From Gammaproteobacteria bacterium (GTDB lineage Bacteria > Pseudomonadota > Gammaproteobacteria > Steroidobacterales > Steroidobacteraceae): DNA of 64,000 nucleotides. Position numbers and translations under genes: made by a program. This document shows positions 27,213 through 34,645 of the stretch, one piece after another. The stretch covers positions 495,755 through 559,754 of the forward strand of contig PLUE01000069.1 of assembly GCA_003164785.1 (NCBI GenBank), read 5' to 3'. The notes beneath the pieces were generated by a model. The model was not told the origin of the DNA. It ran no database searches and worked only from the letters and a program-made list of their open reading frames with translations. How positions within the stretch are numbered: position 1 is the stretch's first letter; each line of letters begins with the position of its first letter.

Positions 27213-27494
27213 GTGGCACTGAATTGGAAATCCGTCTCCGTCGAGCATGTACGGGCAGCGCTAAAACAAGTTGCCAACTCAAAATCCAAAGATCGCGCCT
27301 CCGGCCTGATCGTTTTTGATGGCGATCGCAAGCTTCCCGCGAAGGAAGTATTGGGTGTTGCATACCGACTGGCCAATAAATTGGCGAGCGATGTTCCACT
27401 CAAGTTCTCAAGCGGCGACGGAACTCTCTACATACTCCAACGACTAGGATTCCGCGCGGAACGTATCCCACGCGCGGAAAACGGGATGGAATAG
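27213..27494 (+). CDS. Small protein resembling the N-terminal head domain of McrA-type nucleases
   Basis: This 93-aa protein starts at GTG 27213, preceded by GGAAGAGGA. Its pattern (GLIVFDGDRKLPAKEVLGVAYRL, then FSSGDGTLYILQRLGF) resembles the head domain that precedes the DNA-reading part of ScoMcrA-like restriction enzymes. Here it is a stand-alone protein, ending two bases before an HNH nuclease gene. I infer that the two polypeptides work together as a split enzyme. The family call is from pattern memory and is moderate. Confidence 0.6.
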   Translation: MALNWKSVSVEHVRAALKQVANSKSKDRASGLIVFDGDRKLPAKEVLGVAYRLANKLASDVPLKFSSGDGTLYILQRLGFRAERIPRAENGME

Positions 27495-27496
27495 CA

Positions 27497-28288
27497 TTGG
27501 AACTGTGGCGACCCACAACGCAAGGCGAAGCTGTTTTCCTCCATCTGCATACTCAAGTGGCATCAGGCGTGGAAATAGTACATGAGCCCTACGGCCTCCA
27601 CTACCTTGTCCACCAGGATCGTTACATCGAGTTTGCGCGGTTGACTATCGCCATAGAATTGTTTCTTCGCGCACTGCGCACCGCAATCGAAATGTATGAG
27701 CAAACTCCTGGAGTACCGCCCAAAGACTTGGGCAAGCGGGTGCGTCAAGAGACTGACCTGCCAGACCGGGTAACCGGTGATAGGAAGTTTTGCGAGGCAC
27801 TTCGCGATGCTGGCCGTATTGCTCACGAGCGTAGGCGGTTCAAAGGACTGGAGGACAGCGTGTTGCGATCCGAAGCAAATTGGTGCTATCTGTGTGGAAC
27901 TGCCCTGGTTGGGTCTCCGGGCCACCACAACACAGCCACCGTTGAACACCTTTGGCCGCTCTCGCTGGCGGGAGAAACTGTTGAGGGCAACCTTATTCCG
28001 GCCTGCAAGAGTTGCAACGATCGAAAGGGTCACGCCATTACGTGGGCCTGGGGGCCGGTTCAGTCCACATACCACGAGGGAATCGCGGGGGGCACCGAAC
28101 CGAACCATCAATTGCGCGTATCGCTTGCGCTCGCGCGTCTGATGCTCGTAGCCGCTGCGCCGACGAACAAACTCACGCTCAAACAGGCGGCTCACAAGGC
28201 ACAGCCTCTCTATAGCGGAGTCACTTTCGATCGCGCGGGCCCCCGAGTATTTTTCGAATATTTCAGCAAAGTCGAGGCGATACCATGA
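27497..28288 (+). CDS. HNH endonuclease
   Basis: This 263-aa protein has a C-terminal HNH module: CYLCG (about residue 132), then VEHLWPLSL, NLIPACKSCN and DRKGHA. It therefore has two zinc-binding CxxC pairs, the catalytic His in EHLWP and the Asn of the second strand. The N-terminal 120 residues are helical and unassigned. It starts with TTG 27497, two bases after the head-like protein, and its stop overlaps the following DGQHR gene as ATGA. It is probably a restriction nuclease added to the dpd cluster; whether it cuts modified or unmodified DNA is unknown. Confidence 0.8.
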   Translation: MELWRPTTQGEAVFLHLHTQVASGVEIVHEPYGLHYLVHQDRYIEFARLTIAIELFLRALRTAIEMYEQTPGVPPKDLGKRVRQETDLPDRVTGDRKFCEALRDAGRIAHERRRFKGLEDSVLRSEANWCYLCGTALVGSPGHHNTATVEHLWPLSLAGETVEGNLIPACKSCNDRKGHAITWAWGPVQSTYHEGIAGGTEPNHQLRVSLALARLMLVAAAPTNKLTLKQAAHKAQPLYSGVTFDRAGPRVFFEYFSKVEAIP

Positions 28289-29490
28289 CCACTAAGAACC
28301 CTCGAATATTTACATACGACGCACTGAACTATCTCCAGCGACCCGACGTACCAACGGCGCCGCGCTTCCTTCTATTGTGTGCCGCCGCCGGTGACATCGT
28401 CGCGTGGGCGGACGTTGATCGAATTGACGTACATAACCCCACCGGCGCCCAGCGACCCTTACGAAGCATGAAAGTGAATAAGATCGCCAAGTACTTCGAT
28501 GCACACCGCAGCAATACAATCCCGACAGCGGTAATCGTTGCGCTCGACGAGTCTTCCGTCAAAATTTCGAAGAAAGGCGCGGGAGGCGGAATCTCATGCA
28601 CACGCGTCGATATTAAACTAGAGGGGCCTCGCAAGCCCGGCTTAATCATTGACGGACAACACAGGGCATTTGGCGCGGCGAAACACTCCCCGAAAACGCT
28701 TCTTAATGTGGTCGCTTTCCTTGGCGGCGATGAGGCGGAGCGCGCGTTTCAATTCGTGGTCATTAACAACACCGCCACACGTGTGTCGAAAGACCACATC
28801 AAGGCGCTGAATCTTAACTACAATCCGAAGCGATTGAACAAACGGTTGCTGGAGAGCGCTGGAGTAGGTCTAGGTATTGAAGAGACGAAATTTGATGACC
28901 TCCAGATTGTTGATACGACGGAACCCTTCAAGAAGGCTATTGCGTGGCCACGAAATTCCGACGGCTTCATTCCGCCAAACGCAATCGAAAGCGGGCTGGC
29001 GGAGACACGCGACCGGGCGGCCCGCCTCGGCATCGAAGGGCTTGAGCGCGACGTGTTCCTATCGATTTGGACCATAATAAAGAAGATACGCCGATCACAT
29101 TGGAAGCCTCTCCCGGCCAGTCGGTTGCTCCAGAAGGTCTCCATCTATGCGCTCACTGTATTCGTCCTCGATAGTCTGATGGCGGCGCAGACGCTGAGTG
29201 ACACCCCCCGTGACCTCAGCGACGAGCACCAACTAGAGGCAGATGTTGGCAAGATAGTCGGAGGAATTCCATCGGAGTTGTGGACAGTCGAGTGGAATGC
29301 GACGGAATTGGATACCCGGAATGGTCGACAGATGCTAGTTGAAGCGTTGCAGTTGATTTCCGCTAATGTAAGACTCGGACGCTCGTGGTATGACGGCGTT
29401 AGCATGATAGATCCGGCGTCGATATCCACTCCTAGGAGCACGGCCGCTTCAAGTCCTAAGCGCTTAGCGCGACGACGCAAGGCGAGCTAA
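28285..29490 (+). CDS. DGQHR-domain protein, third DndB/DpdB-like member
   Basis: This 401-aa protein carries the classical signature DGQHR at residues 123-127, within LIIDGQHRAFGAAK, followed by FQFVVINNTATRVSKDHIKALNL. It is more distant from the two DGQQR proteins than they are from each other, and its spacing to the signature differs. The basic C-terminus (KRLARRRKAS) suggests nucleic acid contact. ATG 28285 overlaps the HNH gene stop. By position it belongs to the HNH module rather than to DpdA, perhaps as a sequence- or mark-recognition subunit. Confidence 0.82.
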   Translation: MTTKNPRIFTYDALNYLQRPDVPTAPRFLLLCAAAGDIVAWADVDRIDVHNPTGAQRPLRSMKVNKIAKYFDAHRSNTIPTAVIVALDESSVKISKKGAGGGISCTRVDIKLEGPRKPGLIIDGQHRAFGAAKHSPKTLLNVVAFLGGDEAERAFQFVVINNTATRVSKDHIKALNLNYNPKRLNKRLLESAGVGLGIEETKFDDLQIVDTTEPFKKAIAWPRNSDGFIPPNAIESGLAETRDRAARLGIEGLERDVFLSIWTIIKKIRRSHWKPLPASRLLQKVSIYALTVFVLDSLMAAQTLSDTPRDLSDEHQLEADVGKIVGGIPSELWTVEWNATELDTRNGRQMLVEALQLISANVRLGRSWYDGVSMIDPASISTPRSTAASSPKRLARRRKAS

Positions 29491-29493
29491 CAG

Positions 29494-29499
29494 TATAAT
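29494..29499 (+). promoter_or_regulatory. Consensus -10 box
   Basis: TATAAT lies three bases after the DGQHR gene stop and about 42 bases before the ATG at 29541, which has the strong ribosome site AGGAGGAGA. The matching -35 position (29471-29476) is poor. Together they look like the intact start region of a gene whose body has been lost. Confidence 0.4.
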
Positions 29500-29540
29500 C
29501 TTCGCGATTGGTCACTAGTAATCTCAGGAGGAGACATTCA

Positions 29541-29678
29541 ATGGGCGCGGTGTTGCGGCTTGAGCACGCCAATATCATGGTCTACGTGACGTCCCGATCC
29601 TATGCTGCACCGCGCGTACTTCGGCACCATCTCTCGGATTATCTCGACGCCCTGTCGTTCGAAGCGCAACGTTGGTAA
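29541..29678 (+). pseudogene. 5' fragment of a VOC/glyoxalase-family gene
   Basis: A 45-codon frame follows a near-perfect ribosome site (AGGAGGAGA, 29526-29534). The first 14 or so residues (MGAVLRLEHANIMV) read like the N-terminus of VOC-family proteins. The remainder does not continue that fold and stops quickly. I interpret it as the start of a host gene cut by island insertion, marking the right boundary of the dpd segment. The alternative is a genuine 45-aa peptide. Confidence 0.4.
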
Positions 29679-29793
29679 CGCTCGCGGGGCAGGTGCCTGT
29701 ATTGCGACTTCGGTGGTGATGATTGGATGATTGATCAAGAAGCGTTTGGCGGAAGAGGTCCGCGGGCAGACAGCGTAATCCCAGTTTTCCGCG

Positions 29794-30453
29794 TTAGTCC
29801 GGAACAGTGAACGCAAGAAACGTCAGCCTTCCGAAGAACGATAGAAACCATACGGTGGCGTCAGGGTCATCCGATGCCTTCGCGAACGCATAACCAAACG
29901 CGCGGCCACCAGTCGATTGCCATTGCGCTTGGCTCAGGGGTGCGAACAAGCGCTCAAAAAATGGAAGGTCCAGCCGGTCCACCGTTGCCATGCGTCCGCC
30001 GTGAATAACTTTGGGCTCATAGCCAAGCGGCAGCACTCTCCCTGTATGGTTGAAATGCAAGGCGTGGACGACACGCTCGACGGTTTTTCCGATGCGCTTC
30101 ATGTCGATGGGCAGTAACTTCACTTGCTCGACAATCGGCGATCCACGTCGTGCCCATCCGGTGCGGGAGCCCGCTAATATTCGCCGCGCCGGTGGTCGAA
30201 AGTTCTTACGCAGTAGTGAACGCCGCACTGCCTCGTGCAGCGTCTTGAGTTCTGGAGGATCGGCGATATCGTAGGTTGAGAGCGCCAGCGAGTCTCGAAA
30301 ATATTCATCGTCCAGCGCGAAACGCCGGTTGCACTTCTTGCAGCTCGGCACTTTGACCAAATCGTTGGGCAGCGGACGCTGAAAAAGGCACTGCGGCGGT
30401 GCGTGGTCAAAATCCTGGGCGGCAGTTCCGCAATATATGCATTTGGTCATCAT
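29794..30453 (-). CDS. HNH-type zinc-finger protein
   Basis: This 219-aa protein begins with CIYCGTAAQDFDHAPPQCLF followed by VPSCKKCNRRFALDDEYF, so an HNH-like module with two CxxC pairs and a DHAPP catalytic-type histidine occupies residues 5-50. The rest is unassigned; a WFLSFFGRLTFLAF stretch at the C-terminus is hydrophobic and probably buried. It lies alone between an intergenic gap and the SRAP gene on the same strand, 47 bases away. It could be a stand-alone restriction nuclease. Confidence 0.65.
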   Translation of the reverse strand: MMTKCIYCGTAAQDFDHAPPQCLFQRPLPNDLVKVPSCKKCNRRFALDDEYFRDSLALSTYDIADPPELKTLHEAVRRSLLRKNFRPPARRILAGSRTGWARRGSPIVEQVKLLPIDMKRIGKTVERVVHALHFNHTGRVLPLGYEPKVIHGGRMATVDRLDLPFFERLFAPLSQAQWQSTGGRAFGYAFAKASDDPDATVWFLSFFGRLTFLAFTVPD

Positions 30454-30500
30454 GCGAGAGCTTCGTGACGGCGAAGCCCGACTCGGGTTCTGTGGATTGT

Positions 30501-31184
30501 TCAGGCGACCCTGGCGGCCACGATCAATGCGGCATCGTTGTTCTTCGGCGTATTGACTCGTTTGCTCACCGGCGTTGCAACCATGTGTGTGTCAGGGTAC
30601 TGCCTTAGTAACTTGAACGCATCATCGGATGTCGTAGTCAGCCACGCGTCGCGGTCCTCTTTTGTGAGGATCGCGGGCATCCGGTGTTTGACGTTGTGAA
30701 TTTCGGTCATAAGGGCGTTCGCGGGCATGGTGACGATGGTGCAGGACTCGACCGTCACGCCGTCGTCTCGTTTGGAGGAATCCCAGAGGGCTGCGAAGCC
30801 GAAGATGTCTTGGTCGTTTAAAGTGATGTAGTAGGGTTGTTTGTTCTTGCCGTCGGCCAGTACCTGCCATTCAAAGAATCCGGTCGCCGGCATGATGCAG
30901 CGCTGGCCGCGTTTCCAGGGGCCGCGCCAGGTCGCCCCGTCGGTCAGTTTCTCAATTGTCGCGTTGATGGTGGAGTATTTGGGCTGGACGCCTTTGGCCC
31001 AGAAGGGGATAAGACCCCAGTGCATTCGAGATCCGGTGCGCTCCCCTTCTTTGTTCACGCGGACGACGGGTACGTCTTGGGTTGGGGCTACGTTGTAGCT
31101 TCCCGGGAATTGCCATTCCGTACGGACGAGGTTGAACTCGCGCTCTATTGCAGCATCGTCCGGCGATACGTATCGGCCACACAT
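30501..31184 (-). CDS. yedK: SRAP/YedK-family protein (abasic-site DNA-protein crosslinker)
   Basis: This 227-aa SRAP protein starts at the ATG ending at 31184, so that Cys2 follows the initiator Met (MCGRYVSP); Cys2 forms the covalent bond to abasic DNA. Also present are YNVAPTQDVPVV with the conserved Asn, GLIPFWAK, RCIMPATGFFEW with the catalytic Glu, and VKHRMPAIL with the conserved His. A longer upstream frame exists but would bury Cys2. It protects abasic sites in single-stranded DNA. Its place in a defence island may relate to DNA intermediates made by base exchange or by phage attack, which is inference. Confidence 0.9.
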   Translation of the reverse strand: MCGRYVSPDDAAIEREFNLVRTEWQFPGSYNVAPTQDVPVVRVNKEGERTGSRMHWGLIPFWAKGVQPKYSTINATIEKLTDGATWRGPWKRGQRCIMPATGFFEWQVLADGKNKQPYYITLNDQDIFGFAALWDSSKRDDGVTVESCTIVTMPANALMTEIHNVKHRMPAILTKEDRDAWLTTTSDDAFKLLRQYPDTHMVATPVSKRVNTPKNNDAALIVAARVA

Positions 31185-31242
31185 CAGAACTCCCAAGGGA
31201 CGTTCAGAAAAAAGCGATTGTAGCTGAGTGGAGTCAAGAGAT

Positions 31243-31261
31243 GGGCGCCGCAAGGGCGCCC
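31243..31261. repeat. GC-rich 7-bp hairpin between divergent genes
   Basis: GGGCGCC-GCAAG-GGCGCCC forms a perfect stem upstream of the divergently transcribed SRAP gene and the zinc-ribbon gene. There is no T-tract on either side, so it is not an obvious terminator. It may be an operator or chance in GC-rich DNA. Confidence 0.3.
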
Positions 31262-31371
31262 GGGGGCGGTGCCAACAGGATTGGGTGTTGCGAGAGGTTG
31301 GGCTTATACAGTGTCCGCGCCGGTCGAGTACTGGATGGACGCCGGCGCGCTTGCCCGTAACAATCTTACGT

Positions 31372-31620
31372 ATGCCGTCCGGATTTCATATCGACAAACT
31401 GAGCGATGAGTTTGCCCAGTACACTCTCGTGCTCAAATGTGCGGAATGTGGTCACGAGCGAAAGGCGGAGCCGCACACACTGGGAAGGCTTTGCGGCTGG
31501 GATGCTCGTTTGGAAGACGTCGCGAAAAGGATGCGGTGTTCGAAGTGCGGAAAGAAGCGATGCGCTTTGAGGGCGTTTCCGCTGAAGAAGCCGCGGGGGT
31601 ATTCGGCGTTGGAAAGATAG
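31372..31620 (+). CDS. Small zinc-ribbon protein, unknown function
   Basis: This 82-aa protein has two CxxC pairs (CAEC and CSKC) around residues 24-63, separated by LGRLCGWDARLEDVAKRMR. Similar short zinc-ribbon proteins are common as hypothetical proteins in proteobacteria. ATG 31372 is chosen because it begins just before the conserved part; the upstream extension to 31228 is low-complexity and unlikely. It is probably a chromosomal or cargo gene unrelated to defence. Confidence 0.6.
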   Translation: MPSGFHIDKLSDEFAQYTLVLKCAECGHERKAEPHTLGRLCGWDARLEDVAKRMRCSKCGKKRCALRAFPLKKPRGYSALER

Positions 31621-31711
31621 CAGCGCCGCTTGCAAATCGGCGGGCATACAGTCTTTGGCGTCGCCGACTACTGAATGGACATGGGTGCTTTGCCTTGCGT
31701 ATCTTCCGCGC

Positions 31712-32002
31712 ATGGCCCGCCATCGAGGTCGGTATACACACTCGCCATTCCGCTCCGGATGGGTCGTCACGCGTGATTTGCTGCGCACCGTGCTCGAGGC
31801 CATTGACTGCACTCAAGGAAACGCCCAGGAAGGCTTTGCGTCCAGGCACGCCCAGTTGGTGGGAGAAGGATGGGCGGCTGAAGGTAAGGCGTCCGCTGGC
31901 GACTTGGAATTCTTCAACAAGGCCGGTGCGCGCATTGCGGTGACGATTGAACCAGGTGATCCCAGGCTTCCGCCGCAGCGCATTTACGGCTCGGCGGATT
32001 GA
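31712..32002 (+). CDS. Hypothetical protein, 96 aa
   Basis: The frame from ATG 31712 encodes an unrecognised protein with a mixed alpha/beta pattern (GWVVTRDLLRTVLEAIDC, then GEGWAAEG and ARIAVTIEPGDPRLPPQRIYG). The C-terminal part looks like a real folded protein rather than random sequence. A 215-aa frame lies opposite it on the other strand, but that also crosses the zinc-ribbon gene and is arginine-rich shadow coding. There is no clear ribosome site, so the start is uncertain. Confidence 0.35.
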   Translation: MARHRGRYTHSPFRSGWVVTRDLLRTVLEAIDCTQGNAQEGFASRHAQLVGEGWAAEGKASAGDLEFFNKAGARIAVTIEPGDPRLPPQRIYGSAD

Positions 32003-32117
32003 ACGCCCATTGATCGGCGAGAACACCGCCCGATTTGCGAGTCCGAGGGCGCCCTCCGTGACATGGGCTCCGCCGCGCATTCTGGAGGCCGCCCTCGCGG
32101 CGGAGTAGAATTTCCCA

Positions 32118-32345
32118 ATGTGCTATTCCGCTCCAGTCGTTCAAGTCATCCGTAAGCTGCATCGGGAGTTGGGTATCCGACTCGATTATACGGAAGCGTT
32201 AAATTTGTCTTGCGGCGTCTCGATGATCCAAGTGTGGTCATCTCGCGCGGTTTCGAAGCCAATTTTGACGTTCCCGGAGCTGCAGGCGATTCTCTCGGAT
32301 CGAATCGTGCCCGCGCTTCCGCATGCGGCCTTAAAGGCGGCATGA
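32118..32345 (+). CDS. Small protein with a SRAP-like N-terminus
   Basis: This 75-aa protein begins MCYSAPVVQVIRKLHRELG, resembling the MCYSA start of one branch of the SRAP family with Cys2. It lacks all later SRAP motifs. It may be a truncated SRAP paralogue left by rearrangement, or an unrelated small protein. Twelve bases separate it from the S1/P1 nuclease gene. Confidence 0.35.
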   Translation: MCYSAPVVQVIRKLHRELGIRLDYTEALNLSCGVSMIQVWSSRAVSKPILTFPELQAILSDRIVPALPHAALKAA

Positions 32346-32357
32346 AGTGAATCATCC

Positions 32358-33320
32358 GTGACAATCACAAGAGTTCTATGCCGCTTAGCCTGCATGGTGT
32401 CTATTTGCTTCGCGTCCGCGCCAGCATTCGCGTGGGGCGACGAAGGGCATGAGGTGATTGGTTTGATAGCGGATCACTATCTCGAGCCAGCAGTGCGCGC
32501 CCGTGTGCAATCCATCCTCGCGGGCGATACCACTCAGCTAACGACGCAGGATGTCGCCCATGAGGCTACTTGGGCGGACAAGTATCGGGACTCCGATCGC
32601 AATGGGACGAAAGTCCGGTACAACCAAACGCGCAACTGGCATTTCGTGGACCTTGAGCTCGAAGGGGCGGATCTAAATGCCGCCTGCTTTGGCCGGCCGC
32701 AATTGGCGCCTGGGACGGATGCTTCGCTCGGACCAGCGGACGATTGCGTGATCGACAAGATCGAAGAATTCACCGCGGAACTTAAGAAACCCACAACCGG
32801 CGAGGACGAGCGACGTTTCGCCCTCGAGTTCCTGCTGCACTTTGTCGGCGATCTGCACCAACCGCTGCACGCCAGTGATGATCACGACCAGGGTGGGAAT
32901 CGCAAGTTCGCAACCGCTCCCGGAATTCGGTCGAATACCCTTCATCACGATTGGGACACCGAATTCGTCGCGCGCCTGGGAGGGAACGAGACCGAGATCG
33001 CGCAGCGGCTGATCGCTCAGATCACGCCCGCGGAGCGCTCGCGATGGTCGGCCGGCGCACCCGCTGACTGGGCTATGGAGTCATATTCCGTCGCGAAATC
33101 GCACACCTATGGTCTATTGCCGGCGCCGAAGCCGGCGAACCACTACCACCTGTCAGCGGGCTACGTCTCTGTCGATATCACCTATCTCTGTCCAATCCGT
33201 CACAACTTGATGTCCAATCGGGTCACTCGGCGGTTTCGTCAATCGTTGTTTCGGTATCAGGTCTTCTCAGAATTCATCGTCCGTTCTAACCTCATCGAGA
33301 TTGCGGGATTTACTCTTTGA
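32358..33320 (+). CDS. S1/P1-type nuclease with replaced C-terminus
   Basis: The 320-aa reading frame has a Sec signal peptide with cleavage near AFA-W, giving the N-terminal Trp that binds zinc in S1/P1 nucleases. Other zinc ligands are visible in GDEGHE, TWADKYR, RNWHFVDL, HFVGDLHQPLHASDDHDQGGN and TLHHDWD. Up to about residue 270 (NHYHLSAGYV) it follows the family. After base 33170 the last 50 residues are unrelated and coincide with IS21-like terminal repeats, so the true C-terminus has been lost. The missing part is short and holds no zinc ligand that I know of, so activity is possible, but this is best called a disrupted gene. Confidence 0.8.
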   Translation: MTITRVLCRLACMVSICFASAPAFAWGDEGHEVIGLIADHYLEPAVRARVQSILAGDTTQLTTQDVAHEATWADKYRDSDRNGTKVRYNQTRNWHFVDLELEGADLNAACFGRPQLAPGTDASLGPADDCVIDKIEEFTAELKKPTTGEDERRFALEFLLHFVGDLHQPLHASDDHDQGGNRKFATAPGIRSNTLHHDWDTEFVARLGGNETEIAQRLIAQITPAERSRWSAGAPADWAMESYSVAKSHTYGLLPAPKPANHYHLSAGYVSVDITYLCPIRHNLMSNRVTRRFRQSLFRYQVFSEFIVRSNLIEIAGFTL

Positions 33321-33530
33321 CACGAAATCATCCGATGGTGGGGGCATTGTCACGATTAATCGCCGAAAGGGCGCCTGAGCAATTTGGATAACTTACCACG
33401 GACGACTCAGGAGACGACTGTTGGCTTTACGCAAAGGAGCAATTCAGAATCGCGGTCATAGACGAAATTCATCCGTGGATTTGGACACGAAATGCTGACT
33501 ATGTACGCTTTTGGACATGAAATGCGGAAA
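33170..33530. mobile_element. Degenerate IS21-like element end(s)
   Basis: Directly where the nuclease gene diverges, the sequence TGTCGATATCA begins (33170). TGTCCAATC then occurs twice, 22 bases apart (33189 and 33211). Further right, GGACACGAAATGC (33483) and GGACATGAAATGC (33513) repeat in the inverse sense of TGTCC. Related GACACGAAAT or GACGAAATT units followed by CATCCG occur at 33319 and 33461. Multiple terminal repeats of this kind are typical of IS21-family ends. No transposase remains, and the right boundary cannot be fixed. Confidence 0.45.
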
Positions 33531-33563
33531 TGTTCAGCGCCGCATTTACGACGGTGCGATTTT

Positions 33564-33833
33564 TCAGCCCCGCCGCAAATCATGTAACTTCAATAACACG
33601 ATCATGAGGTTACGCGGGCTCCAGAAATTTTCTCCGTTTGTCCAAGAAGTGAAGGATTGGCCAGGAACAACTGACGTCGACAAGGTGGCAACCGCCTGAT
33701 TTATTTGATGGTGCATTGCCGCTGTCGTACGTAACGATCCTATTCTTGAAGCGACGCCGGGTTGATCACCTGAATGCTGAGCGGTGGCAAGGATGAGAGC
33801 GGTCAATACCGAACTAACAAGCAGTCGTCCCAT
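33564..33833 (-). CDS. Possible small exported protein
   Basis: This 89-aa frame begins MGRLLVSSVLTALILATA, a convincing signal-peptide profile, with TAGGG before the ATG. The mature part (about 65 residues) has no recognised domain. It lies in a stretch full of element debris, so it may be the fused remains of a larger exported protein. Confidence 0.25.
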   Translation of the reverse strand: MGRLLVSSVLTALILATAQHSGDQPGVASRIGSLRTTAAMHHQINQAVATLSTSVVPGQSFTSWTNGENFWSPRNLMIVLLKLHDLRRG

Positions 33834-34417
33834 GGCGGGCCCTACCGGCCGACCAGCCGCTGGTGGAAGTCAGGGTAACGACCTCCGGCGAGAGTGATTT
33901 TGTCAGATGCCACTGAAGGGGAAGCTTACGCATGGACCGAAGGTTGCCAGGCGAGACGTAGTGTTTAACAACCACCAAGCCTGGTATGCTTTGTGACTTC
34001 ATCGCCGCCGCATCGCGCCGGTGGATGAGGATGTCCCACAAGCAACTATTCGACCCTTTACTATCTCGCCGAGATGGCATGGAGACGCTGCCCTCACGGC
34101 TCCATGCCCACGCGATGGCGACTCGCGCCGCCCAGCCTTACCTTTCTAGCAGATGGAGACATAGTGCTGCGTTCAACCGGGGCCCACTCCAGATCAGGGG
34201 CGACTTACACTTTTAGAAATGAGAACCTACGATTTGGGAACATTCCTCTGCCGACGATACTAACTCCGGAGTAAAGCACAGGACACTCACAGGAAATTAA
34301 AACACGATTGGATCTATAGGCCGAGTGTTTGAGTAATTTGCCAGCGCTTGGTTAGCCAATCAGATGAATCGAGCATGCCCATTAAAATCAAGCAGGGACA
34401 TCTTCGGAGACATGGCA
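33834..34417. other. Non-coding stretch with no recognised gene
   Basis: Frames here are short, lack ribosome sites and look like decayed sequence between the element remnant and the DRT operon. A weak TATA-rich patch occurs before 34418, but no promoter can be called with confidence. Confidence 0.4.
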
Positions 34418-34645
34418 ATGACTTTAGGGGTCGAATGGGTACGTCAAGTCGGAGGAACACAAGAACTCGTGGTTGCTTCGGATAGCCGTTTATCCGGCGG
34501 TCAAGCCTGGGATGGCAACGCGAAAATCATGCTCCTGCCGAGAAGCGATGCAGTTCTTTCGTTTAGAGAAATCAATGGCCAAATCTCGAAAACGGCACAA
34601 TTGACAGAGAATGCGCGTCCAAACCTGCTCGGGGGCAATGCGTGA
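34418..34645 (+). CDS. Shortened Ntn-hydrolase-like ORF coupled to the RT-nitrilase gene
   Basis: ATG 34418 is preceded by GGAGA at seven-base spacing. The first 47 or so residues (MTLGVEWVRQ..., then ELVVASDSRLSGG, KIMLLPRSDAVLSF) read like the start of a proteasome-like Ntn-hydrolase protein. After that the sequence jumps to an unrelated 27-residue tail, giving only 75 aa. Its TGA overlaps the GTG start of the following gene (GTGA), so an internal in-frame deletion seems to have removed the middle while preserving translational coupling. It may be non-functional, serving only to load ribosomes on the RT gene. Confidence 0.5.
   Translation: MTLGVEWVRQVGGTQELVVASDSRLSGGQAWDGNAKIMLLPRSDAVLSFREINGQISKTAQLTENARPNLLGGNA

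Noticed and set aside
31433..32080. 215-aa minus-strand frame over the zinc-ribbon gene
   Set aside because: It opposes a gene with two conserved CxxC pairs and is itself low-complexity and Arg-rich.
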